Notes: a model not told the origin generated them from the sequence alone. DNA of 64,000 nt from Planctomycetaceae bacterium (GCA_021732415.1 JAKFVC010000111.1:1-64000); one strand, 5' to 3'; numbered from the stretch's first letter, positions 48,505-58,360 are shown. Numbers and translations are program-made.

Positions 48505-49731
48505 TCACGGACCAAACTTCTGCGGCACGTAATCTGGAAGTTCATCAGCCGAAATCGTGAATATCTGAAACGTGCTTGCGTTCTCCCGGACGAAATCGTT
48601 GTCGCTGACGGCGATCAAGGTGATGAGCTTGCCTTGCCGCGGACCGAAACAGATTCCTTCATGCTTCTCTGGGAATTTCTGGCCTTTCAAACCGAACTTC
48701 GCGTCAAGCAAGTCCAGTAAGACCTCTTTCTTGACATGATGAACTCCGTCGGGGAGCTTCTTATCGGGCAGGCTTTCGACGTGGCTCACGTCCGTCGCCA
48801 GTTCCCCCGGTTTACGGAAGAGATCAATATGCATGATCTTTTTGAAGGCAGCTTTGTCTCCTTCTTCGCTGTCCCGCTCGATCGTCAAGAATTCGTGGTC
48901 ATTGATCGCAACGATTTCGCTGACGCCGTTCTGTAAGCTGTCTAGTCGATAGACGAACTCGCGCGTTTTGCCACCATTCAGCGGAATCTCGACGATTCGC
49001 AAGTTCTCGCCATGATCCCTTTTTCCATGGTCCTGAATCAAAGCCCGTTGCAAGACCGCATAGAGACGACTGCCGTCTGGCGAGATCGCCAACCCTTCGG
49101 GGCCGGCATTCGGCTGGCGGCCTGAAGTATTCGTCCCCTCGGACGCCGGACTGGCACTGTGGACCTTGATGCCAAACCGCGCCGGCAGGGCAAACTGCTG
49201 CAATCGCTTTCCCTCTTGATTGAACTGCGCGACTTGTGGAGCGTATTCCTCAGACAGAAAGAGCGACCCGTCACGACCAAGACGCAACCCTTCCGGATCG
49301 AAACGCAACGCCTGTAAAGGATGCTCCGAACTAAAGTCGGTCGCCGAACCCACCAGTTGCTGGCCTGCAGGATCGGTCAGCAACACCGTTTCCAGCAATT
49401 CGGGATGAAACGGCTTGGCGGCCGTGGGCAGGGCGATCTTGAACTTGTGCACGCGGCAGGAGAATTTTGTCGCTCCGTCCGCAGGCCCACGATCCGACAA
49501 CAGCCAGTAAATGTCATCCCGGCCGCTATAGGCGATCGCCGAGAATCCTCCCAACTGGTTATGAGGGATATCCCCAGCCAATGTGCCGCTGAGACCCGAT
49601 TTATCGGCTGCGTCACCCGGTAGGTGGGCTTTCGCCTGCAGCTTGATTTCCGCGTGACATCGCGCTGGATCGAGGCCCACGCCCAACAGCAGCAAGGCTA
49701 TTGCAACAAATCGAAAACGCAGGGTTTGCAT
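48505..49731 (-). CDS. Exported phytase-like esterase-domain protein
   Basis: 408 residues with a signal peptide (FVAIALLLLGVGLDPARCHA). GGFSAIAYSGRDDIYWLLSDRGP, DPEGLRLGRDGSLFLSEEYAPQVAQF and GPEGLAISPDGSRLYAVLQ are strands of a beta-propeller of the phytase-like esterase-activity family (pfam13449). Acidic residues such as DRGP and SEEY are often near the metal site in these propellers. Real phytase activity is unproven for most members. It stands alone on the minus strand. A family F-like arm (49753-49783) lies upstream. Confidence 0.83.
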   Translation of the reverse strand: MQTLRFRFVAIALLLLGVGLDPARCHAEIKLQAKAHLPGDAADKSGLSGTLAGDIPHNQLGGFSAIAYSGRDDIYWLLSDRGPADGATKFSCRVHKFKIALPTAAKPFHPELLETVLLTDPAGQQLVGSATDFSSEHPLQALRFDPEGLRLGRDGSLFLSEEYAPQVAQFNQEGKRLQQFALPARFGIKVHSASPASEGTNTSGRQPNAGPEGLAISPDGSRLYAVLQRALIQDHGKRDHGENLRIVEIPLNGGKTREFVYRLDSLQNGVSEIVAINDHEFLTIERDSEEGDKAAFKKIMHIDLFRKPGELATDVSHVESLPDKKLPDGVHHVKKEVLLDLLDAKFGLKGQKFPEKHEGICFGPRQGKLITLIAVSDNDFVRENASTFQIFTISADELPDYVPQKFGP

Positions 49732-50033
49732 GGTGCTTCTCTAGGATTTTTGCCACGGATTGACACGGATGAAACACGGATTGGATCATCGTCTGCGTCG
49801 TCACCCCGGGAAGGGTGAAGACAGCATGCGGCGGCCATACCATGGGCCATTTCTGCACGGAAGTCAAGCAGCCGGACGATCCCCAAACCGCCTCTTCACA
49901 CTCGGTCCGCGTGACGACGCCTCCCGGGCACGATATCATGTGGAAAACGTCCTCAGCGACACGCCCAGCCGTCGAACGGCACCTGGCGTTCAGTGATTGT
50001 CCATCAGTTTAGAAGCGAGCACAGGCGATTATC
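49732..50033. other. 302-base divergent gap upstream of argG
   Basis: Contains a single family F-like arm (GCCACGGATTGACACGGATG near 49753-49783). No gene or palindrome is complete. The region must hold the promoters of the phytase-like gene and argG. No arginine-repressor box was recognised by eye. Confidence 0.5.
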
Positions 50034-51257
50034 GTGGCAGCAAAAGAAAAAGTGGTTCTGGCATATAGCGGCGGTCTGGATACGTCCGTCATCATTGGCT
50101 GGTTGCAGGATGAAGGCTACGAAGTCCACTGCTTGTACGTGGATCTCGGGCAGCCGTGTGAGGACCGCCCGGCCATTCTGCAGAAGGCCCTCAATGTCGG
50201 AGCGGCTTCGTCGATTGCCGTCGATTGCACAGAGGAACTGTGCCGCGATTTCGCGTTCCCCGTACTGCAGTGGCAGGCGAAGTATGAAAATATCTACCTG
50301 CTGGGAACCTCAATCGCCCGGCCGCTGATCGCCAAGAAATGCGTGCAGCGAGCCCGTGAGATTGGCGCGACCGGGTTTGCTCACGGAGCCACTGGCAAGG
50401 GGAACGACCAATGCCGGTTCCAGTTGGCGGCTGAAGCCCTGGATCCGAATGTCAAAATCATCGCCCCGTGGCGTCTGGAACGGTATCGCAAACTGTTCCC
50501 CGGTCGGCAGGAAATGATCGCTTACTGTGCCGCGAAGAATATCCCCGTGAAGGCCAGCTCAACCAAACCCTACTCCAGCGACGAGAACTGCCTGCATATC
50601 AGCTACGAAGCGGGCAAGCTGGAAGACCCCGCCGTTGACGGGATTCCGATTATCGACTTCGGCATGACGGTCTCTCCGCAGTCGGCTCCGGACAAGGAAG
50701 AGTTCGTCAAAATCGGCTTTGAGTCAGGCGTGCCTGTCTCGGTCGATGGCAAAAAGCTGTCCGCTTTCGGGATCGTCGATGCACTCAACAAGATCGGCGG
50801 CCGCAATGGTGTCGGTCGAATCGATATCGTCGAGAACCGTTTCGTCGGCATGAAAAGCCGCGGGGTGTACGAAGCTCCCGGTATGACGATTCTCTATGCC
50901 GCCCATCAGGGCCTGGAGCAACTGACACTCGACCGCGACCTGACACACCTGCGAGACCGCATTTCGCCAGAAGTGGCCGAGATGGTGTATTACGGCTTCT
51001 GGTATTGTGCCAAGATGGATGCGTTGATGGCCTTCCTGAAGGAGACCGAAAAGCCCGTCACCGGCGAGGTCACCGTGGGCCTCTATAAAGGCAACGTCCG
51101 CGTCACAAGCCGCGTAAGTCCCTACAGCCTGTACGACGACGCGATCGCCAGTATGGAAGCCGGCGGCAGTTACAATCAAACCGACGCCGAAGGTTTTTTG
51201 AGGATCATGGGCCTGCCCGGCCGTGTCCAAGGTGTGAATCGCAAACGCGAGTTTTAA
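50034..51257 (+). CDS. argG: Argininosuccinate synthase
   Basis: 407 residues, the normal length. Start GTG 50034 gives MAAKEKVVLAYSGGLDTSVI with the PP-loop ATP pyrophosphatase motif SGGLDTS. GATGKGNDQCRFQL and SPQSAPDKEEFVKIGFE, then VGRIDIVENRFVGMKSRGVYEAPG, are typical of ArgG. It joins citrulline and aspartate, with ATP cleaved to AMP. argC is about 9 kb downstream on the other strand, with other arginine genes absent. The downstream junction has palindrome families H and I. Confidence 0.97.
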   Translation: MAAKEKVVLAYSGGLDTSVIIGWLQDEGYEVHCLYVDLGQPCEDRPAILQKALNVGAASSIAVDCTEELCRDFAFPVLQWQAKYENIYLLGTSIARPLIAKKCVQRAREIGATGFAHGATGKGNDQCRFQLAAEALDPNVKIIAPWRLERYRKLFPGRQEMIAYCAAKNIPVKASSTKPYSSDENCLHISYEAGKLEDPAVDGIPIIDFGMTVSPQSAPDKEEFVKIGFESGVPVSVDGKKLSAFGIVDALNKIGGRNGVGRIDIVENRFVGMKSRGVYEAPGMTILYAAHQGLEQLTLDRDLTHLRDRISPEVAEMVYYGFWYCAKMDALMAFLKETEKPVTGEVTVGLYKGNVRVTSRVSPYSLYDDAIASMEAGGSYNQTDAEGFLRIMGLPGRVQGVNRKREF

Positions 51258-51421
51258 GCGCACCACACTTCGATCAGGGGTTGAGTCTACAAGTATTTCA
51301 ATTATTGCCGAGGTGACTCGGTTGGCGACGTCCTCTTGGGGCGCCCAATTTCGAAAACTCGTACGCCCGCCGTCCCGTGCGCGCATTTGACATGGAATTG
51401 GATTTGACGGAGAGTTTTTTT

Positions 51422-51539
51422 GAACACTAATCTTCGCTAATCTACACTAATAAAGACAGACTCGCATCGTGTGACTATGCGTCTCAAGTCAATGCTTTAC
51501 AAGTTCTTGATTAGTGTAGATTAGCGAAGATTAGTGTTC
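51422..51539. repeat. Inverted repeat, family H (GAACACTAATCTTCGCTAAT)
   Basis: Perfect 30-bp arms at 51422-51451 and 51510-51539, loop 58 bases. Low GC compared with flanking genes. Lies between the convergent argG and DUF1549/DUF1553 genes. The rest of the gap 51258-51421 has a single arm like family I near 51343-51368. Confidence 0.93.
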
Positions 51540-51593
51540 CAAGAATTCTTTCTCTCCAAATCTCCCACAATTGATCGTCGCCAGAACACCCGG

Positions 51594-51689
51594 GTGTCGG
51601 GCGTACGACTTTTCGATATTGGCCGATTGAGATTGAACTGCGAAGTAACTCGTTTGACGGCCAATTTCGAAAACTCGTACGCCCGACAC
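51594..51689. repeat. Inverted repeat, family I (GTGTCGGGCGTACGACTTTT)
   Basis: Arms 51594-51624 and 51659-51689, 31 bp with two mismatches. It directly follows family H, and the DUF1549/DUF1553 terminator follows it, so three hairpins lie in tandem. A lone arm of the same family is near 51343-51368. Confidence 0.9.
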
Positions 51690-51705
51690 TTCATCGATAG
51701 GAATG

Positions 51706-51737
51706 CAAACGGCCCGACGTTGCCGTCGGGCCGTTTG
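51706..51737 (-). terminator. Probable terminator of the DUF1549/DUF1553 gene
   Basis: Perfect 14-bp stem (CAAACGGCCCGACG with CGTCGGGCCGTTTG) and 4-base loop, 26 bases past the stop codon on the minus strand. There is no long T tract beyond the TTTG in the stem. Confidence 0.7.
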
Positions 51738-51763
51738 GATATTCACAGTATCCTCCCCAGCGA

Positions 51764-54208
51764 TTAGTGCTGGAACAGAAATTCTTTCGAGTTCAGAATC
51801 GCCCAACCCACGTCTTCCAACGCGAGGCGGCGATCAGCAGCGGCAGTGATGTGCTTCACGGCGGCTGTCATTTCACCTTCGACCGGCTTGCGGCTGAGGG
51901 CTGACATGTAGAGTTCCGTGATGATTTCTTCGTTCGTCTTCATCGCGGTAATCAACTGAGCGATCCGGCCGTTGTTATCACGCAGCTTGTTATGCACAAC
52001 CGGGCCGTTGATCATCTGCAATGCCTGCGACAGGTTCGATTCGCTCGACCGTTCGCACTGGCAAGCCATTTCACGTTGCGGCTGACCGAAGATCTTCAAG
52101 AAGTAGTGATCGGTCGGGGGATCGGGCAGTTCCGTCGCCCGCGTGCCAACTGGCAGACCGGGGAACGCTTCGGGGACATTGGTCACCGCACAAATCGCGT
52201 CGAGCAACTGTTCGGCCGACAGCAACCGAGTCGTTCCGTGCGACGCATAGATCTCGTCGTCAGCGTTGAACTGATTCTTGCGCGAACTCAGTTGGTACGT
52301 CCGACTCTTCATGATCGTCTTCACAGCCCACTTCATCGAGAACTTGTTGGCCACGAATTCCTGAGCCAACTTGTCCAACAACGGAGCATTGGAGGGGGGA
52401 TTGGAATCACGGAAGTCGTCAACCGGTTCGACGATTCCACGACCGAGCAAATGGCCCCAGATGCGGTTGATCGTCGCCTTGGCGAAGAACGGATTGTCGG
52501 GAGCCGTCAACCAGGCGGCAAACACTTCACGACGATCCTGACCTTCGGGCACATCGACGTCACCCTTCAACAGCAGGTGGGTCTTCATCGTCTTGCCGGT
52601 ACGGGGCTGAGTCACCTCGCCACCCGCATTGACGAAAATCACTTCTTCATTGGCGTCGGCCGTCGGCTTGCGACCAACTCGGACGAAGGCGGCACCGATG
52701 CCGTAGTAATTGTCCTGGGTCCAGCGTTCGAACGGATGGTTGTGGCACTTCGCACATTGAATACGAATGCCGAGGAACAACTGGGCGGTCGTTTCGGTCG
52801 CGTCTTGAGGATCACGGCTGGCTCGCCAATAGTTGGCGGCGGGGTTCTCGTAAGCACTTCCCTTGGCGGTCAGCAATTCACGAGCAAACTGGTCGAACGG
52901 TTTGTCGTCGCGGATGCTTTCGTAGATCCACAAGCGGAACTTGTGAACTCCGGTGGCATTGAGCTTCTTCGAATTCGACCGCAACACGTCGGCCCACTTC
53001 AAGGTCCAGAACGAGGCGAAGTCATCACTCTCGACCAGTTGGTCAACGAGTTGATCACGCTTGGTCGGAGCCGTGTTGGCGAGGTAGGCTTGGGTCTCAG
53101 CAACGGTCGGCAGGCGGCCGGTCGTGTCGAGATAGGCCCGGCGGAGGAATTCTTCGTCGGTGCAGACGTCCGAGGGGAGAATCTGCAGTTGCTTGAGCTT
53201 GGCGAAGACCAAACCATCCACGAAACCGTTTTCAGCAGGATTGTTCCAGGCAAACCCGGGAACTTGCTCCAGGAACGTAATGTAGCTGGTGGCCATCTTG
53301 TCGAGGTAACGGGCGAGAATGGCGGTCTCACCGCGTGAGTTCTTATTGACGAGGCCGTTTTCATCCACCTTGGCGACAGTCTCATTTGACGAGGTGAAGA
53401 CGGTCAGCGGAGTGACGTCTCGCACGCTGCCATCGCTGAAGGTCGCCATGGCGATCATCTGTTGACGGCCGGCGGCCTGCTGGAAGGTGCGGGACTCGGG
53501 CAGCAATTGAATTTTGACGACTTCGGGTTCCGTGGCCGGATCGAGTCGCAGGCCTTCAGAAACCCAGTCGTACATCACGCGGTGCGGGGGATCATTCTTC
53601 TTCAGACGGCGACCGCCACCGTGGGCGACTTCCATCAACGGCTTCTTCAGCAACAAGCTTTCGGCCGGTTCGAGGGCATTCGTCCGTCGACCGTAGAACT
53701 CGGTCCGCAGGGTCATGATGTCGAGGGCCGGGTCGTAACCCCGCAACGACAAGCGGAACCCACCCTTGCCCGACGGCGAACCGTGGCAGGCACCCATGTT
53801 ACAGCCGGCCTTAGACAAGGCGGCAATCGTTTGATTCTTGAAGCTGACGGGGGTCGGCTGAGCCATGTTCTTGATCGTGGCGTCGGCAACGGCTTTCAAG
53901 GCACCGACCGTCGCCGTGATCTGCGCCGAACCATCGGCAACAGGCTTCACCAGCGACTTATCAATCTTCGAGATCGCGTCGGCCGACGACGTCAAGACCG
54001 CCACCGAAGTCAGGTCACGCATTTCACCGTTGGCGTATTTGCCGGTAACGATGATTTGCTGCTGAGCCCGCGATCCATTCAATTCGAACTTCGCCGGTTC
54101 AACGGTGATCTCGGTCGGAGTTCCAACATCAATTGCCGGTTCGGCAGCCAACAAGAGACCGGGACCTGTGCAGGCCAGGGTCAACGATAACAGGATCCAG
54201 CGTCGCAT
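51764..54208 (-). CDS. Exported BIG2 / DUF1549 / DUF1553 protein
   Basis: Starting at ATG 54208 (MRRWILLSLTLACTGPGLLLAAEPA), the product is 814 residues with a signal peptide. An N-terminal bacterial Ig-like (BIG2) segment (about 25-120) is followed by a c-type-cytochrome-like stretch with SKAGCNMGACHGSPSG (CNMGACH, CxxxCH). DUF1549 follows (PTVAETQAYLANTAPTKRDQLVDQLVE). Then comes RIQCAKCHNHPFERW with CAKCH, a haem-type site. DUF1553 closes it (DLRDSNPPSNAPLLDKLA and QMINGPVVHNKLR). Proteins of this set are abundant in planctomycetes and usually paired with DUF1501, absent here. Their role is unknown; haem sites suggest electron transfer or an oxidative step. Confidence 0.9.
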   Translation of the reverse strand: MRRWILLSLTLACTGPGLLLAAEPAIDVGTPTEITVEPAKFELNGSRAQQQIIVTGKYANGEMRDLTSVAVLTSSADAISKIDKSLVKPVADGSAQITATVGALKAVADATIKNMAQPTPVSFKNQTIAALSKAGCNMGACHGSPSGKGGFRLSLRGYDPALDIMTLRTEFYGRRTNALEPAESLLLKKPLMEVAHGGGRRLKKNDPPHRVMYDWVSEGLRLDPATEPEVVKIQLLPESRTFQQAAGRQQMIAMATFSDGSVRDVTPLTVFTSSNETVAKVDENGLVNKNSRGETAILARYLDKMATSYITFLEQVPGFAWNNPAENGFVDGLVFAKLKQLQILPSDVCTDEEFLRRAYLDTTGRLPTVAETQAYLANTAPTKRDQLVDQLVESDDFASFWTLKWADVLRSNSKKLNATGVHKFRLWIYESIRDDKPFDQFARELLTAKGSAYENPAANYWRASRDPQDATETTAQLFLGIRIQCAKCHNHPFERWTQDNYYGIGAAFVRVGRKPTADANEEVIFVNAGGEVTQPRTGKTMKTHLLLKGDVDVPEGQDRREVFAAWLTAPDNPFFAKATINRIWGHLLGRGIVEPVDDFRDSNPPSNAPLLDKLAQEFVANKFSMKWAVKTIMKSRTYQLSSRKNQFNADDEIYASHGTTRLLSAEQLLDAICAVTNVPEAFPGLPVGTRATELPDPPTDHYFLKIFGQPQREMACQCERSSESNLSQALQMINGPVVHNKLRDNNGRIAQLITAMKTNEEIITELYMSALSRKPVEGEMTAAVKHITAAADRRLALEDVGWAILNSKEFLFQH

Positions 54209-54429
54209 AGGTGGATGTCTCCGTCTGGGGTGGGAGTGACGCTTACAAGGCGGCTTCGTAAGGTGGGACCGACAACAGGGTCGGCCTAGGATTGTATACA
54301 ACCTGATTCTGATTGCGATGCAAATTCAAGAATCTGGATTCGTTTATTCTTCTGAGCTTAACACAGATCAATCTTCGCTTAAATGGTATTCCGGGCTTCG
54401 TCGGCAAATTTGAAGGAATCGAAAGCGTC

Positions 54430-54579
54430 CGTGGGACGGGTCTCCAGGCCCGTCAGTCCCTCAATTGTGCCTCGTTGGAACAGCGACATCATCCAGTGCG
54501 GGTGATTTGGACAACGCGAAGCGTGTCCGTATTTAATCGCGCTGCAGAGTGACGGACGGGCCTGGAGACCCGTCCCACG
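54430..54579. repeat. Inverted repeat, family C (GTGGGACGGGTCTCCAGGCC)
   Basis: Perfect 25-bp arms 54430-54454 and 54555-54579, loop 100 bases. It occupies the gap between the DUF1549/DUF1553 gene and the PPC gene, both minus strand. Nothing else is in the 380-base gap. Relatives: a lone arm at 18690-18718, another at 43442-43468, and the longer element at 37836-38098. Confidence 0.93.
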
Positions 54580-54588
54580 ATACCCCAA

Positions 54589-56889
54589 TTACTCCACGAT
54601 CAACTTTGCATTGGCGGCAGTTTCGGCGAACTTTTGGTTGGCCGCGGTTCCCTCTCCCTTGATGCTCAGGTTCTCAATCGTCCCAACCTGGGCATCGGCT
54701 GCGGCGGTGAGGGTGATTTCGACCTCGGATTTCCCTTCTGGGATCGTCGCCTCGGCCGCCGTCACTCCCTTGGGAAGATTCGCGAATGTCAGCACAATCG
54801 GCCCGTTGTACGCAGGGTTGCGTTCGGCGATGACTTTGCCCTTCAACATCGCACCTTTAACGATTTTGGCGGCACCCAAGTCCACCTTGAGTACGAACGG
54901 AACCCGCAACGACAGACGAACCGCGGGGGCCGCCTGGACGACAGTGTCGTTCCCCTTTTTGCCGGTGCCGATCAGAACTCCGCTAAAGCTACCCAACGGT
55001 GCCGTGGGGTTGGCCGTGAAGACGATCTCGACTTCGTTCTTGTCTTTGTCGATCGGCTTCACCGCGGCCGTGATGCCAGCCGGTAACCCATTTGCCGGGG
55101 GGTCGACCGCCAAAGTAATCGCCTCGGGGAAATCAGCCGCCCGAATGGACTTGATCTTCACGGTGGCAGTCAGATTCTTACCAAACACGATTTCGGCCGG
55201 TTCGGTTCGCAACACGAAGAACGGCTGCGGATTGGTCCCCAGGGCCAGCGCCTTCGATACAACCTGCGGCGGCAGCGGGGTCGCAGCGAACGCCACCTTC
55301 TGAGCGGCAGAAACCGTCGCCTGACTGGTTACTTCGACTTCGCCAACCTTGGCCTTGCCCAGCACTTTGACTTGATAAATCTTGCCGTCGGGTGCGGCGC
55401 CGTTATTCAGAATGGTCAAGACAGTGGTGGTCTGACCGGGGCCGATGACGGCTCCCGTTCCAGCCACCGGGGCCGGTGCATCCACCAAACTCAACTCGAT
55501 CGGGCCGTCGTAGCCACGGCGAACAGCGGTCACTGAAATCCGCGCCGTTCCCTGCAATGGCACGTTAAGCGTATCCGAAGATGCCGCCAGATCGAATCCC
55601 GCCTGGAACGGTTCCACATTGATCCGGTAGGCAAAATCGGGCCCGCCGCGTTTGACGAGTTCTTCCACAACCAGCGTGTAATCGCCATCAGCCGGAGCGT
55701 TGAAATCAACCACCCCTTCATTGGCGCCACTGTCATCGGCCGCGACCACCTGACCACCGTCGGCCTTCAAGACTCGCATAAAGAGGTCGGCCGGTGAACC
55801 CTGCGTCCGGGTGACACCGGAAAACAGGAACCGCTGGCCCATCTTGGCTGTGAAAATGAAGCGATCGACGTCGCCCGGTTTGTCAAATCGGCCGTTGATG
55901 CTGGCCCCCAGGTTGATGCGGGTCGCCATCGCTTGCTCATCGTTGGGTTCGACTTCCAGGACTTCTTCGCCGGCCCCGACAGACAGGCTGCCGAAACCAC
56001 TGGCGGTTCCGTTCGGCAGCTTGACCCCGATATTCACCCAATTCGCCGGGTTTTCATTCGGAATGTTCACAGTCACCGGGGCGGCCCCATCCAGACGCGA
56101 GCCGGCAAATGCCAGTTGCGCCGGGCCGCCCTTCTTGATCCCCAGCGGATAAGGGGTTGTCACACAGGGAAAATCACCAATTCGCAGGCGGTAAGTAAAA
56201 TTGGCACCACCCTGGAAGCGAATGTCGCGGACTTCTACCAGATACTCGCCGGCCGTTTTAAAGGTGTAAGTCAGCCGCGAATCGCCCCCCAGACCGGGTG
56301 AGTCATCGCTGTAGGCCAATTCACGACCTTGCAGATCCAAAATTCGCAGCATCGGATCGAGAGGTGAGCCCAACCTCCGGGCCACGACTTCAAACGACAG
56401 CGTCTGCCCCGCGGCAGCGGTCAGCTTGTAATAGCCGCGGGATAGGCTATCTACATTTCCGTCGACACCGACTGGTACCGTCAAAGCTTGAGGGGTGGCG
56501 GCAGTCTGATTGGGTTTCACCTGAGCAATCGACGGCAGATCATCCACCATCATCAGCCACAGGTTGGAAATCCCCGTCGGATTGGCAATCCGCAGTCCGT
56601 GTACGCCAACGGGAGCATCGGCCGGGACTTTGAAGGCGAACGTCACTTCGGCAGCATTCTTGCCGTTGTCGGGAACATCGGCGGCCAGAGTCGGTTCGGC
56701 CGGGAAGCTTGACCAGATTTGGGTCGCGCCCGCCAGGCCACCACCTCGTATTTTGACGGCCAGCGTCTGCCCGGGAATCACGGCTTGGGGAGAAGTACTG
56801 GTGATCGCGGGGATCTGCGCCCAGGCAGCACTCCCCGTCACACAACACGCTACGCCTACCAAGATCTGCAGGGTTCTGGCCAATCTCAT
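54589..56889 (-). CDS. Exported protein with pre-peptidase C-terminal (PPC) domains
   Basis: From ATG 56889 (MRLARTLQILVGVACCVTGSAAWA) the product is 766 residues with a signal peptide. Two PPC-type beta-sandwiches are clear. The first is near 150-245 (YYKLTAAAGQTLSFEVVARR, then SDDSPGLGGDSRLTYTFKTAGEYLVEVRD). The second is near 305-415 (EVEPNDEQAMATRINLG, DVDRFIFTAKMGQRF, ADGDYTLVVEE). Ig-like strands lie in the C-terminal half. Planctomycete proteins with this order are co-encoded with DUF1549/DUF1553 proteins, as here. The gene precedes that one in transcription, although the family C element separates them. Binding or scaffold role likely. Confidence 0.87.
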   Translation of the reverse strand: MRLARTLQILVGVACCVTGSAAWAQIPAITSTSPQAVIPGQTLAVKIRGGGLAGATQIWSSFPAEPTLAADVPDNGKNAAEVTFAFKVPADAPVGVHGLRIANPTGISNLWLMMVDDLPSIAQVKPNQTAATPQALTVPVGVDGNVDSLSRGYYKLTAAAGQTLSFEVVARRLGSPLDPMLRILDLQGRELAYSDDSPGLGGDSRLTYTFKTAGEYLVEVRDIRFQGGANFTYRLRIGDFPCVTTPYPLGIKKGGPAQLAFAGSRLDGAAPVTVNIPNENPANWVNIGVKLPNGTASGFGSLSVGAGEEVLEVEPNDEQAMATRINLGASINGRFDKPGDVDRFIFTAKMGQRFLFSGVTRTQGSPADLFMRVLKADGGQVVAADDSGANEGVVDFNAPADGDYTLVVEELVKRGGPDFAYRINVEPFQAGFDLAASSDTLNVPLQGTARISVTAVRRGYDGPIELSLVDAPAPVAGTGAVIGPGQTTTVLTILNNGAAPDGKIYQVKVLGKAKVGEVEVTSQATVSAAQKVAFAATPLPPQVVSKALALGTNPQPFFVLRTEPAEIVFGKNLTATVKIKSIRAADFPEAITLAVDPPANGLPAGITAAVKPIDKDKNEVEIVFTANPTAPLGSFSGVLIGTGKKGNDTVVQAAPAVRLSLRVPFVLKVDLGAAKIVKGAMLKGKVIAERNPAYNGPIVLTFANLPKGVTAAEATIPEGKSEVEITLTAAADAQVGTIENLSIKGEGTAANQKFAETAANAKLIVE

Positions 56890-57132
56890 CAGTCGTCTCC
56901 TGAATCCTGTGCTCGGTCTCAACACCGGTGCTGGACCGTGAACGCACAAACGAACTTTTATATTCCCGCCATAATAAGCCACAGTTCCGGCGCCGGTCAA
57001 AGGCAAAGCCCCGTCACAGCCGGTCGAGGCCGCAAAAACCCCCTACAACCCGCACGACAGGACTGACCAGAAAAAGGGACGTACAGGAAAGGGCACTTTG
57101 AACGTAAGTGCAACCTCGATAAGCCTTTTGCA

Positions 57133-57205
57133 ATTGATCCCATAAGTCCCATTGGTCCCATCCGTCCCATAAATCCCATGGAAACTCATGGACCAATGGG
57201 ACTTG
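57133..57205. repeat. Inverted repeat, family J copy 2
   Basis: Left part 57133-57150 (AAGTCCCATTGGTCCCAT) pairs with about 57188-57205 over 17-18 bp with one mismatch. Between them the CCCAT word recurs several times. It is in the divergent gap (56890-57502) upstream of the SirB1-like gene. A small GCATTC hairpin lies near 57270-57330. No gene supported in this gap. Confidence 0.75.
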
Positions 57206-57520
57206 GCATTTCACATGTTTGCCAAGTGTCGGAACGAATTGTTGATCGCCCCTGATGTTGATCGTTGCCCGCATTCCAGTGAATGCGATCGCTCCCTGCG
57301 CTGTCCGTAGCATTCCATTACGGACATTGGACTTCCGTGGTGTTCGGCAGACCGGGCGCCGCAGCAAATGATCTTAAATGACTCTGCAGTCAAGGGGAGA
57401 CCGCTATAGGAGTAGTCGCGGCTCAAACCTATAATTCGATATTGGATCACTCAAATCCTGGAAATCTGGCTCATTCCAATCAGCCATCACAGAGCAGGGA
57501 CGATGCAGATGGGGCACATC

Positions 57521-58360
57521 ATGTTGACCGACTTTGACTTTGCGAACGATGCAGAGTTCACCAAGTTGCTAGCCCGGCGGGACGATGTGGATCTGACAAC
57601 TGCGGCCTTGGAGCTCGCCCGAGATGCCTATCCGCAACTCGATTTTTCTGTGACACAGAGTTGGATTGCCCGGCGGGCCAGCGAGATTGCGTCGGGCATC
57701 CTGCAAGCTCCCGATGAAGAACAGGGCTTGGGATTGCTGGCGGAGTGCCTCGCCGTGAAACACGGTTTGACGGGCAGCCGCGGAGCTTATCTGCAGGCTG
57801 ATGGCAGTTTCCTGAATCGCGTCATCGAGACCGGTCACGGGATTCCGATCAGCCTGTCGGTCATCTATATGGCCGTGGCCAATCAAGCCGGCTTGGGACT
57901 GCACGGCGTCGCCGCACCAGGCCATTTTATGACGCGTTACGAGGCCGTCGATGGCCCGCTGTTTATAGACGCATTTGCGGACGGCGAAATCTTGAACCTC
58001 GACCAGATGCTGCTGCGGGTCACCTTAACGACCGGATTTTCGGAAGAGCGTGCGCTCACGGTTCTCGAGCCGGCTTCGTCCCGCACGATTATTATTCGCA
58101 TGCTGAATAACCTGAAGTCGCTGTATTTTCAGCAGGAGAATTGGAACGCCGCCTGGAAAGTCCAGCACCGCCTGACAGCTCTGCAGCCGGGTTCTTATGA
58201 AGAGCGGCGGGATCTGGGGCTGATCTCCGTGAAGGCCAATCGTCCGGGACCGGCTGTTGATATCCTGGAGACGTGCTTGAAATCGGCCACCAAGGGTGAT
58301 GCGACGGCGATTGAATTCCAGTTGGCCGAAGCGCGGCGGCAGCTCTCTGAGTGGAACTGA
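57521..58360 (+). CDS. SirB1/transglutaminase-like protein with TPR-type C-terminus
   Basis: From ATG 57521 (MLTDFDFANDAEF) the product has about 279 residues; ATG 57503 would add six. The middle matches SirB1-type transglutaminase-like proteins: LAECLAVKHGLTGSRGAYLQADGSFLNRVIETGHGIPISLSVIYMAVANQAGLGLHGVAAPGHF, which lacks the catalytic Cys expected near the start of the helix, and then FIDAFADGEIL. The C-terminal ~90 residues form helical TPR-like repeats (YFQQENWNAAWKVQHRLTALQPG). Function unknown; proteins of this family are linked to protein quality or cell-envelope control in other bacteria. Confidence 0.8.
   Translation: MLTDFDFANDAEFTKLLARRDDVDLTTAALELARDAYPQLDFSVTQSWIARRASEIASGILQAPDEEQGLGLLAECLAVKHGLTGSRGAYLQADGSFLNRVIETGHGIPISLSVIYMAVANQAGLGLHGVAAPGHFMTRYEAVDGPLFIDAFADGEILNLDQMLLRVTLTTGFSEERALTVLEPASSRTIIIRMLNNLKSLYFQQENWNAAWKVQHRLTALQPGSYEERRDLGLISVKANRPGPAVDILETCLKSATKGDATAIEFQLAEARRQLSEWN

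Noticed and set aside
51992-53338. A 448-codon open frame on the plus strand opposite the DUF1549/DUF1553 gene
   Set aside because: It lies entirely opposite a gene with clear domains. Its translation has no domain and is rich in Arg/Gly/Val, as expected of an antisense frame in high-GC DNA.
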